A DNA stretch of 64,000 nucleotides from Xanthomonas sp. DAR 34887 (GTDB taxonomy: Bacteria > Pseudomonadota > Gammaproteobacteria > Xanthomonadales > Xanthomonadaceae): positions 1,465,001 through 1,529,000 of the forward strand of contig NZ_CP162490.1 in NCBI RefSeq assembly GCF_041245805.1. The letters run 5' to 3'. The notes under the pieces were generated by a model, which did no database searches, had not been told where the DNA came from, and saw nothing but the letters and a program-made list of their open reading frames with translations. The translations under genes and the position numbers were made by a program. Of this stretch, positions 52,780-59,583 are shown piece after piece; positions within the stretch are counted from its first letter, which is position 1, and every line of letters starts with the position of its first letter.

Positions 52780-54981
52780 ATGGCCTATTTCAAGCTCGCC
52801 GAACAAACCCAGTTGACCCGCTACGTCTGCGATTACCACAGCCACTTCACCGGGATCCTGCCGACCCAGCGCAAGCAGGACGACGCGGCCGGTCCGTCGC
52901 TGGCGAAGTTGCTGGCGCAGCGCTTCTTTCCCAATGACGCGCACAACCTGGCCAAGGGCGAGCTGCTGCTGTTCGACTATGCGCTGGCGCTGATGATCGA
53001 TCCGGCCAGCAATCCGTTCGCACGGCTGCTGCGCAAGGCCAATCGCGCCGAGTACGAGCGCGCCGAGTGCGCGGCGGAGAATCTGTACATCGCCTGCCAG
53101 GTGCTGGCGGCGAATGCGGGCTATCTGCAGGAAGAGCTGGCTCTGCCGCCGCAGTCGCCGGCGCTGTACGCGTTGGTCGGTCGCGAGATCGTCGCCCCGG
53201 CGCTGGCGTCGGCGGCAGGACCGGACGCGCGCTTGCGCGAACTGGTGCGCTACTTCAACAACAAGCTTTACAGCGCCAGCAAGTACACTCCGTTCGACGA
53301 TGCCTACAAGCTGCGCGGGAATTTCGTGAAGCAGCTGTGCCAGGGCGATCCGGCCCGCTATGCCAGCTGGAGCGAAGCGCAGCAGGCCGACTATCGGCTG
53401 TGGGTGACCGCGACCTTCGACTACCTGCGTGAAGACGGCGTACTGCTGACCCAGAGCGCGGCCACCGAGGACGAGATCCCGCAGCTGGCCGCACTCGCGC
53501 AGCAGTACAACGCGCAATACGGCACGGATTATCGCCTGCTGGTGCACACGCCGCACCAGTACATGCCCGATGGCGCGCTGACCAAGTATCTGACCGACAA
53601 GATCAAGCCGTTGCTGGCCGGGACTGGCGACGGCTACGCGACCATCGTCGGGCTGGATCTGCTGGGCGCGGAGAACAAGGTCGGCAACTACGCCGAGCTG
53701 TTCGCCTGGTTGCAGGCCAATGCCGATGCGCTGAGCGGCAACTTCGGCAGCGGCGACGGCAAGCGGGCGCTGCGTGCGATCGTGCACATCCATTGCGGCG
53801 AAGGCAGCGGCTTCGGTGCGGAGAACCGTTCGCTCACCGGTTACTACATCCACCAGGCGGGCGAACCGGACCAGGGGTTCTACGCCGCGCTGTCCGCGCA
53901 CGTGCTCGACGCCTGGAACGCGGCGCAGGCCAAGCGCCGCGACACGCCGCGCGGCACGCGCGGGACCGCCACGCCACAGGGCCTGTTCGAGGAATTGTTC
54001 ACCAACACCGCGTTCGGGCATGCCGGGCACGTGCTGCGCCGTTTCGACATCAATGCGCCGCTGTCGCGCGAGCTGGCCGGCTATCACGCCAAGCGCAACG
54101 TAATGGCGTTGAGCGAGACGCTGGACCAGCCATCGGCGACGCCGGCGACCAACTGCTATCAAGCGCTGGTGCAGGACAATCCGCTGTACGCGTTCCGCCT
54201 CGGCCACGACTACTACTATCGCAGCTACATGGTGTCGCGCTATCCGTGGCTGGCCTTCGACACCAACCTGGGCAGCAATGCGATCACCGGCGCCTCGGCG
54301 CTGTTCGGTTCGGTGCAGGGCTACCGGCTCAATCGCGGCTACCGGCAGCTGGACGGCTACATCGATACCGACGTGCTCGCCGCGGCCGGCAACGCGGTGC
54401 TGAGCATGGACGCGCAGGGGCTGAGCCGCGCACAGATCGCCACCTTCATCGGCCTCAGCCGCCCCGACGATCTGTCCGCCACGCTGCAACAGAACCGGGC
54501 CGCGCTGCAGCCGCTGCTGACCGACGCGCTGGCGCCGATCCACGATCCGGCGCAGGACGATTTCATGTTCGACACGTACTGCAAGCTGACCCTGTACTGC
54601 GCCGGCGACGATCCCTCCGCCGCAGCGCGCTATCAGGCGATGGTGCGCAGCCTGCTGGTGTTCCAGAACTGGCGCTCCTACCTGCTCGGCGCCGATGGCC
54701 AGGGCGTGGAGCATACCGGCGTGCAGCACGAGTACCTGCGCATGCTGGTGCTGCTGATCTACACGTTGCTGCCGAACAACCAGAACGATCTGCAGGTGGA
54801 CCTGTTGCAGACCGTGGCGGCGCTGCTGCGCAAGCTCGCGCTCGGCTATTGGCGGGCGACCATCGGCCAGCCGGGCATGCTCGAGGTCAATGCCGATCCG
54901 CTGGGCCTGGAATCGCTGGACGGCTTCAAGGGGCCCGCCTCGGTCGTCGTGGTGCGGCGCACGCCGCCCGCCAAGCCGTGA
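52780..54981 (+). CDS. Adenosine-deaminase-like metal-dependent hydrolase (R-body locus)
   Basis: 733 aa. The arrangement of metal and catalytic residues follows the adenosine deaminase superfamily: YHSHFTG (His20, His22), HIHCGEGSGF (His338, catalytic-type Glu341), GHAGHVLRR (His414/His417) and FDTNLGSNAITGAS (Asp494). The protein is about twice the length of a plain adenosine deaminase, with an N-terminal helical part (residues 30-210) and a C-terminal helical extension ending in VVVVRRTPPAKP. No signal peptide, so cytoplasmic. The substrate cannot be inferred; a nucleoside or related amine is plausible. A 72-aa gene follows 23 bp later and an intrinsic terminator closes this unit. It is adjacent to the reb genes but transcribed separately. 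Confidence 0.7.
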   Translation: MAYFKLAEQTQLTRYVCDYHSHFTGILPTQRKQDDAAGPSLAKLLAQRFFPNDAHNLAKGELLLFDYALALMIDPASNPFARLLRKANRAEYERAECAAENLYIACQVLAANAGYLQEELALPPQSPALYALVGREIVAPALASAAGPDARLRELVRYFNNKLYSASKYTPFDDAYKLRGNFVKQLCQGDPARYASWSEAQQADYRLWVTATFDYLREDGVLLTQSAATEDEIPQLAALAQQYNAQYGTDYRLLVHTPHQYMPDGALTKYLTDKIKPLLAGTGDGYATIVGLDLLGAENKVGNYAELFAWLQANADALSGNFGSGDGKRALRAIVHIHCGEGSGFGAENRSLTGYYIHQAGEPDQGFYAALSAHVLDAWNAAQAKRRDTPRGTRGTATPQGLFEELFTNTAFGHAGHVLRRFDINAPLSRELAGYHAKRNVMALSETLDQPSATPATNCYQALVQDNPLYAFRLGHDYYYRSYMVSRYPWLAFDTNLGSNAITGASALFGSVQGYRLNRGYRQLDGYIDTDVLAAAGNAVLSMDAQGLSRAQIATFIGLSRPDDLSATLQQNRAALQPLLTDALAPIHDPAQDDFMFDTYCKLTLYCAGDDPSAAARYQAMVRSLLVFQNWRSYLLGADGQGVEHTGVQHEYLRMLVLLIYTLLPNNQNDLQVDLLQTVAALLRKLALGYWRATIGQPGMLEVNADPLGLESLDGFKGPASVVVVRRTPPAKP

Positions 54982-55004
54982 CATCCAGGCAAGGGGACAG
55001 CGCG

Positions 55005-55223
55005 ATGGACGAGATCACCGAGTACCTGTGGCAAGAGCAACTGGCGCAAGCGCCGGCCGTGGCGGCAGACACGCCGCCGGCGGACGCCGTAGCGGCGGCA
55101 CCGCCGCAGTCGTCGCCTCCCGAGCCGGATCAGCCCTACCAGCCGAGCCTGGAACAGCTGCTGCGGGCATTGAGCAACACCGAAGTGCGCGAGGCCTTGA
55201 TCAAGCTGCTGCGGCCTCGCTGA
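55005..55223 (+). CDS. Small Pro/Ala-rich protein downstream of the deaminase-like gene
   Basis: 72 aa. Starts MDEITEYLWQEQLAQAPAVA, then a Pro/Ala-rich middle, and a C-terminal amphipathic helix SLEQLLRALSNTEVREALIK ending KLLRPR. AGGGGACAG before the ATG is a good ribosome site. It is 23 bp after the hydrolase gene and directly before a terminator, so it is probably co-transcribed and may be a partner. No family was recognised. Confidence 0.6.
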   Translation: MDEITEYLWQEQLAQAPAVAADTPPADAVAAAPPQSSPPEPDQPYQPSLEQLLRALSNTEVREALIKLLRPR

Positions 55224-55246
55224 TTCACGGCGCCACGTTGCGACAC

Positions 55247-55283
55247 GGGCCTGACTGCACGCGCAGCAGGCCCTTCTTTTTGT
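55247..55283 (+). terminator. Intrinsic terminator after the deaminase-like unit
   Basis: GGGCCTG-A-CTGC-ACGC-GCAG-CAGGCCC folds into an 11-bp stem (one bulge), followed by TTCTTTTTGTT. It begins 24 bp after the 72-aa gene stop. It separates the hydrolase unit from the sigma-factor gene. Confidence 0.85.
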
Positions 55284-55469
55284 TCGCGCGCCGCAGGAAA
55301 TGCGGCTGCTTTGGTGCACGCGCGTATGCATACGTAGACAAAGCAATGCGGCGCGCCGCGTGTGGCGCGGTCGGCCGCCGATGCGGCGTGGCGTTGTCAC
55401 CCAGGGAACAGCTATTGCCCGTGAGCCCCGCAGAGACTCGCTGCACAAGGGACTTCGGGAGTGTGTGCG

Positions 55470-56033
55470 ATGGATGTGGCAATGGGGAAAGAGAAAGGGG
55501 ATGCCGGCCGTTTCGCCAAGGCCGACGAGATGTTCACCCGGGCATGGCGCAACGCCTTGCCGGATCTGCGCAGGCGTGCGTTGCGGCTGTCCAACGGGCG
55601 CATGGACGCGGCGGAAGACCTGCTGTCGGATACCGCGGTGAAGGCGCTGTTGTTCATGCGCCGCTCGCCGGAGGCGATGACCGATCCGCAGGGATTCCTG
55701 TTCGTGGTGTTGCGCCATGTGTTCCTGGACGCGGTCAGGCGTCGTCGCGGTGGCGAACCGCTGGATCGGCAACACGAGGCGCACGAGGTGGACAGCGTGG
55801 CCGACCAGGGCATGACCGCGTTGCAGCGCGCCGAGTTGAGCGACCAGATGGAGCGCGTGGTCGCCGCGGTGGCGGCGCTGACCCGCGAACAGCGGCGCCT
55901 GTTCGGCTACCGCTTCGTCGAGGAATTGCCGTATCCGGTGATCGCCAATCTGCTCAGCATCAACCAGCCGCTGGTGCGCAAGCGCGTGGAATTGCTGCGC
56001 AAGCGCCTGCGCCTGGCGCTGGTGGCCGAGTGA
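55470..56033 (+). CDS. ECF-like sigma-70 family RNA polymerase sigma factor (R-body locus)
   Basis: 187 aa from the ATG at 55470 (a GTG at 55461 is also in frame). Region 2 signature: DAAEDLLSDTAVKALLFM, DPQGFLFVVLRHVFLDAVRR. Region 4 is near residues 137-180: LTREQRRLFGYRFVEELPYP and VIANLLSINQPLVRKRVELL, a helix-turn-helix. The length and the lack of regions 1 and 3 fit a small ECF-type sigma. No anti-sigma gene is adjacent. A hairpin terminator lies 24 bp after the stop, so it is its own transcription unit, and it may direct transcription of the reb genes that follow. Confidence 0.82.
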   Translation: MDVAMGKEKGDAGRFAKADEMFTRAWRNALPDLRRRALRLSNGRMDAAEDLLSDTAVKALLFMRRSPEAMTDPQGFLFVVLRHVFLDAVRRRRGGEPLDRQHEAHEVDSVADQGMTALQRAELSDQMERVVAAVAALTREQRRLFGYRFVEELPYPVIANLLSINQPLVRKRVELLRKRLRLALVAE

Positions 56034-56056
56034 GCGCGCGCGGTCGAGGTTCACAA

Positions 56057-56080
56057 GCCGCCCACGGCGGCGTTTTCATT
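56057..56080 (+). terminator. Intrinsic terminator after the sigma-factor gene
   Basis: GCCGCC-CAC-GGCGGC, then GTTTTCATT, starting 24 bp after the sigma-factor stop. The six-bp GC stem with a three-base loop and T tract fits an intrinsic terminator. A very similar hairpin with the same CAC loop and TTTCAT tail lies at 59473-59496. Confidence 0.75.
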
Positions 56081-56189
56081 CAACGCCGGGCCGGCGCGGG
56101 CCGCGGCATCGCGGGTGCTGAGGCCGACCCACGGCGCGTCCGTGACGACCGCAGCGCCTCCCGGCAGGCGACTACGAAGGAACAGGTTC

Positions 56190-56423
56190 ATGGCAGACAA
56201 CACGCTCGTCAATTCGCAGATCACCGATGCGGTCACCCAGACCAACGTCAAAGTGGTGGCCGAGGCGCCCGCCCAGGCGATCGCCTCGCTGTACCAGGTC
56301 TCCAGCCACTCCACCGGCCTGGCGTTGCAGAACGCGGTGCACAGCCAGCAGGCGCTCAACCAGGTGTCCAACGCGGTGGTGTCCAAGGCGGTGGCGCTGA
56401 TCATGGCGATCGGCGAGAAGTGA
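56190..56423 (+). CDS. rebB: RebB-family R-body protein (short)
   Basis: 77 aa, ATG at 56190 with AAGGAAC upstream. It is a recognisable RebB-like domain: VNSQITDAVTQTNVKVVAEA, PAQAIASLYQVSSHSTGLAL and QNAVHSQQALNQVSNAVV. RebB is a structural component of refractile bodies (R-bodies), the contractile protein ribbons of Caedibacter. This copy lacks the C-terminal extension of the two later RebB genes. It is the first gene of a likely rebB-Reb313-ORF189 unit. The family assignment rests on motif recognition; paralogues in this window share the same core. Confidence 0.85.
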   Translation: MADNTLVNSQITDAVTQTNVKVVAEAPAQAIASLYQVSSHSTGLALQNAVHSQQALNQVSNAVVSKAVALIMAIGEK

Positions 56424-56484
56424 TGCGCTGTCCGCGTAACGCCTGGTGATGCCGCGGCGTCGATCCTTCCTTCAGGAGAGTGGT

Positions 56485-57426
56485 ATGTGGCCTTTCAACA
56501 GCAAGACCAATCCGCCGCCATCGTCGGTGGGCGCCGCTGCAGCATCGCCTGCATCCGCTGCGGCGGTGGCGGGCGCCTCCAACGGCGCACCTGCGGCGAG
56601 CACCGGCGCGGTCAGCGCGGCGGCGGCCCCGGACAGCGCCGCACCCGCCGCGCCCGCCGCGCCCACCGCCACTGTTGCGACGGCCACGATCACCACGCCC
56701 GCCGTGGCAACGGCGACGCCCGTCGATGGCGACGAGGCTGGCGCAGGTGGCAGCGCAGCGACCGCATCGGCCGCTGCAGCGCCCGCGGCGGCGGCCACGA
56801 CGGATAGCGCTTCGGCCACTGCGGGCGGTGCAAGCGGTGGTGGCGGATCGCCGCCGCCGGCGGCACCGACGTCGCCGCCACCGCCGCCGCCCGCACAGCC
56901 AGCATCGCCGACGTCGCCGACGTCGCCACCGCCACCCCCACCCCCGCCGTCGATGCTCAGGACGCTCAACGCACGCATGCTGGAACAGGCGTCGGCGCCT
57001 ACCCCGGCCAGTGATGCGCTCAACAGCAAGATCGTGCAGGCGGTGCAGCTCAGCAACGCCGAGACCGTGGCGTACGCGCCGTCGCAGATCGTGGTCGGCT
57101 CGAACATGCTGATCAGCCAGGCGTCCGGCCTGATCGCGCAATCGGCGGCTGTGTATTTCGATGGCGTCAGCAAGATGGCGCTGGCCAGCCAGGGCGTGCT
57201 GATCAAGCAGATGACCGAGAACTTGGCCGAGAACAAGCTCGAGCAGGCCGCCGAGGATGCGCTGGGCGTGCTGGCGACCGATGTGCTGGTCGGCGCGGCA
57301 GCAGCGGTGGCGGCTGCGGCCGGCGCGCTGGAAGCGGAGTCGGCCGGTTTCGCCATCGACAAGATCGACCAGAGCATCGCCAAGTACGCCGACCTGATGC
57401 GCGGGCGCAAGCCGGCCAGCAGCTGA
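56485..57426 (+). CDS. Long Reb-family protein with Ala/Pro-rich N-terminus
   Basis: 313 aa. Residues 1-155 are low complexity: Ala/Thr/Ser-rich, then Gly-rich, then Pro runs (SPPPPPPPP). From about residue 175 the Reb core appears: LNSKIVQAVQLSNAETVAYA, PSQIVVGSNMLISQASGLIA, QSAAVYFDGVSKMALASQG. The C-terminus has a hydrophobic Ala/Val-rich helix (VLVGAAAAVAAAAGALEA) and ends MRGRKPASS. This is an R-body component of a different type from the small RebB proteins, perhaps a cap, nucleator or size-limiting subunit. It follows rebB by about 60 bp in the same direction. Low-complexity GC-rich coding could also be over-read, but the downstream Reb core keeps the frame. Confidence 0.75.
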   Translation: MWPFNSKTNPPPSSVGAAAASPASAAAVAGASNGAPAASTGAVSAAAAPDSAAPAAPAAPTATVATATITTPAVATATPVDGDEAGAGGSAATASAAAAPAAAATTDSASATAGGASGGGGSPPPAAPTSPPPPPPAQPASPTSPTSPPPPPPPPSMLRTLNARMLEQASAPTPASDALNSKIVQAVQLSNAETVAYAPSQIVVGSNMLISQASGLIAQSAAVYFDGVSKMALASQGVLIKQMTENLAENKLEQAAEDALGVLATDVLVGAAAAVAAAAGALEAESAGFAIDKIDQSIAKYADLMRGRKPASS

Positions 57427-57464
57427 GCGCGCATCGCGCGCGAGATCCGCCATCGGGAGCCACC

Positions 57465-58034
57465 ATGCAGGACACCCCAGAATCCGAACTCGATCCCCTG
57501 TACGGCTTCGCCCAGCGTTGGCTCGGGCGCGAGCTGAGCCCGGTCGAGCGCGTGCAGTTGCAGGCGTTCGCGCAATCGGCCAACGCCGCCCAGAGCAAGC
57601 CGTCGGCCAAGGCGCGGGAGATGTCGAAATCGCTGATCGACGCCGAGCGCCAGCGCGTGGACGGCTTGATCGCGCAGATGATGCACGGCATGCAGGACGC
57701 CGCGCGTGGCGTGGAACTGGCCGACGGCGCCAGCGGCCACGCGGTGCTCGAGACGGTCGCCGCCGCGCCGTCGCTGGATGCGCTGCGCCCGGGCAGGTTG
57801 CGCCCGCTGCAGAGCGGCGAGACCAGCGGCAACCAGCTGCTGGTGGCGCAGATCGCCGATCGCCTGGGCAACCTGGTGCGTACCGAAGTGCGTGCCTGTT
57901 TCGATCGCGAGTTCGGCAACCTGGCGCAACAGATGCAGGCGGTGGTGGACGCGGCGCGCGCGGCCGGGCTGGTCGGTGCGCCGCCTTCGGTGGAGGCGGG
58001 CGAAACCAAGCCGGCAACGCCCACGCCGGGCTGA
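57465..58034 (+). CDS. Unknown helical protein in the reb cluster
   Basis: 189 aa. Starts MQDTPESELDPLYGFAQRWL; mostly amphipathic helices: LSPVERVQLQAFAQSANAAQ, DAERQRVDGLIAQMMHGMQD, GETSGNQLLVAQIADRLGNL, VRTEVRACFDREFGNLAQQM. The tail is Ala/Pro/Gly rich. It lies 38 bp after the long Reb gene, so it is probably co-expressed; it may be an accessory or assembly factor. No homologous family was recognised. Confidence 0.65.
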   Translation: MQDTPESELDPLYGFAQRWLGRELSPVERVQLQAFAQSANAAQSKPSAKAREMSKSLIDAERQRVDGLIAQMMHGMQDAARGVELADGASGHAVLETVAAAPSLDALRPGRLRPLQSGETSGNQLLVAQIADRLGNLVRTEVRACFDREFGNLAQQMQAVVDAARAAGLVGAPPSVEAGETKPATPTPG

Positions 58035-58609
58035 TCTCTCCTGACGCGTATGGCCGTGCATGTCCGCTTCGTCGGTGGAGGTGCGCGGCTGCGCGCGTTC
58101 GCGTAGCTGCGATCCGGCGACCCGGAAGAGGGGCATCTGCCCGCACAGCATGAACACCCGGTCCAGGATGGCCGACACGACGGGGCTGCTGACGCGCGGT
58201 CGGACGTGCCGTGCGCATGGCGCAGTAGCGGCGTTACGGCGATGGCGGCCATGGCCCATGACGCGGCATTGCATGCGACCCGCTGCAACGTCTCAGTCAC
58301 CTGTTCGCATCGCGTACGTGCGCCGCCTGCAGCGGTCGCCATGTCGCCGATCGCATGTGGCGATCCCGGTGGCTTCGCGAGGCAGGTGATGCATGCGCAT
58401 GCGTGGCGACATTGCCATGGGGTCGATCCCCGTTAGCGTCGCCGCTGATCCGGCGCGATCGTACGCACCGTTTGCCGGCATCCTTGCCGGCCTGCACGGC
58501 ACCTGGTGGAACAGCGAGACAAGTGCGGCGCCTGCTTTCACAGTCCCTGCACTGCGCCGTTTTCATTGATCGTACGGCGTGGGCCGTACGCCAACCCAGG
58601 AGCGAACAC
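58035..58609. other. 575 bp reb intergenic region with hairpin in the rebB leader
   Basis: No gene with family features was seen. Near its end lies a perfect hairpin CGTACGG-cgtggg-CCGTACG (58571-58590), about 20 bp upstream of the next rebB ATG and its ribosome site AGGAGCG. Just before this, GCGCCGTTTTCATTG (near 58555-58569) resembles the terminator tails at 56073 and 59491. The region may hold the promoter and leader control of the rebB pair. Confidence 0.5.
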
Positions 58610-58930
58610 ATGGCATTTCCAACCGCCGTCAACGACCAGATCACCGATGCGGTCACCCAGTCCAACGTCAAGGTCATCGGCGAAGCGCCCGCCTTTGCGA
58701 TGGCGTCGATCTACCAGAGCATGGCGCACTCGACCGGCATCCTGTTCGAGAACGCCGTCTCCGCGCAGCAGCAGCAGAACACGCTGGCGCAGGCCGCGGC
58801 CAACCAGGGCGTGATGCAGATCTACAGCCTGGATACCTCCGCCGACGCCGGCGCCACCGAGAAGGTCGCCCAGACCGGTGTCTCCGACAACCTGACCAGC
58901 CTGCTGACCGTGCTCAACGCGTTCAAGTAA
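58610..58930 (+). CDS. rebB: RebB-family R-body protein
   Basis: 106 aa, a typical RebB length (Caedibacter RebB is about 105 aa, from memory). Core: VNDQITDAVTQSNVKVIGEA, PAFAMASIYQSMAHSTGILF, ENAVSAQQQQNTLAQAAANQ; C-terminal extension YSLDTSADAGATEKVAQTG and VSDNLTSLLTVLNAFK. AGGAGCG ribosome site 5 bp before the ATG. It has about 15 differences from the next rebB over 106 aligned residues, so the pair is a tandem duplication. The Ala/Gln/Val-rich helical sequence fits a fibre-forming subunit. Confidence 0.9.
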   Translation: MAFPTAVNDQITDAVTQSNVKVIGEAPAFAMASIYQSMAHSTGILFENAVSAQQQQNTLAQAAANQGVMQIYSLDTSADAGATEKVAQTGVSDNLTSLLTVLNAFK

Positions 58931-59016
58931 GCGTCGGCCCGCTTGCCGTCGCCGCGGCGCGACGACGGTAGCGCGGGGCGCAAGCCTGCTATTTCTTTCC
59001 TATCTAGGAGCGTTTC

Positions 59017-59370
59017 ATGGCTTATCCCACTGCAGTCAACAACCAGATCACCGATGCCGTCACCCAGTCCAACGTCAAGGTCATCGGCGAGGCGCCGGCC
59101 TTCGCCATGGGCTCGATCTACCAGAGCCTGGCGCACTCCAGCGGCATCCTGTACGAAAACGCGGTCGCCTCCCAGCAGCAGCAGAACACGCTGGCGCAGG
59201 CTGCCAACAACCAGGGCGTCATGCAGGTCTACAGCCTGGACACCACCGCCGCGGCGGGGGCGTCGGAGAAGGTCGCGCAGACCGGCGTGTCCGACAACCT
59301 CACCAGCCTGATGACCGTGCTGCAGGCGTTCAAGGGCGGCGGCGGCGTCGCGGGCTTGAACAACCCCTGA
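59017..59370 (+). CDS. rebB: RebB-family R-body protein
   Basis: 117 aa, near-identical in plan to its neighbour at 58610: VNNQITDAVTQSNVKVIGEA, PAFAMGSIYQSLAHSSGILY and a C-terminal extension with VSDNLTSLMTVLQAFK plus a Gly-rich tail GGGGVAGLNNP not present in the neighbour. AGGAGCG is the ribosome site. It is 86 bp after the first, with a small palindrome (CCGTCG...CGACGG, 58946-58968) between them. Two RebB forms with slightly different tails suggest a two-component ribbon, as in Caedibacter RebA/RebB. Confidence 0.9.
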   Translation: MAYPTAVNNQITDAVTQSNVKVIGEAPAFAMGSIYQSLAHSSGILYENAVASQQQQNTLAQAANNQGVMQVYSLDTTAAAGASEKVAQTGVSDNLTSLMTVLQAFKGGGGVAGLNNP

Positions 59371-59387
59371 CGCCGGCGCGTCCAGGA

Positions 59388-59418
59388 CGGCGCCACCCTC
59401 GGTCGCGCCGTTCCTTTG
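59388..59418 (+). terminator. Putative intrinsic terminator after the rebB pair
   Basis: CGGCGC...GCGCCG with an 11-base loop, then TTCCTTTG, begins 18 bp after the last rebB stop. The U tract is short and interrupted. Confidence 0.5.
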
Positions 59419-59472
59419 CCGGTCGCGTCCACTTCGGTCCGCAGGCGTGCGGGCCGGAGCGGCGATGCTGCC

Positions 59473-59496
59473 GCGGCGCGCACCGCGCCGCTTTCA
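59473..59496 (+). terminator. Strong GC hairpin with TTTCAT tail
   Basis: GCGGCGCG-CAC-CGCGCCGC followed by TTTCAT: eight-bp perfect stem, three-base loop. The same CAC loop and tail occur at 56057-56080. It lies between the rebB pair and the regulator gene and probably ends read-through from the rebB pair. Confidence 0.6.
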
Positions 59497-59583
59497 TCAC
59501 GACCTGCCTTCGACCGGCGGCCTGCCGCGGCAGGCGCGTTCGACGCCAGGCGTTGCGCAATGCGGCGTCTGAGAAGGGGGAGT

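Noticed and set aside
52389..52937. A plus-strand frame with a signal-peptide-like stretch before the deaminase-like gene
   Set aside because: It overlaps the start of the deaminase-like gene, has no recognisable mature domain and lacks a good ribosome site. Mentioned in the intergenic entry only.
55470..56033. Assigning the sigma factor to a named ECF group
   Set aside because: Regions 2 and 4 are visible, but there is no anti-sigma gene or known promoter match to support a group.
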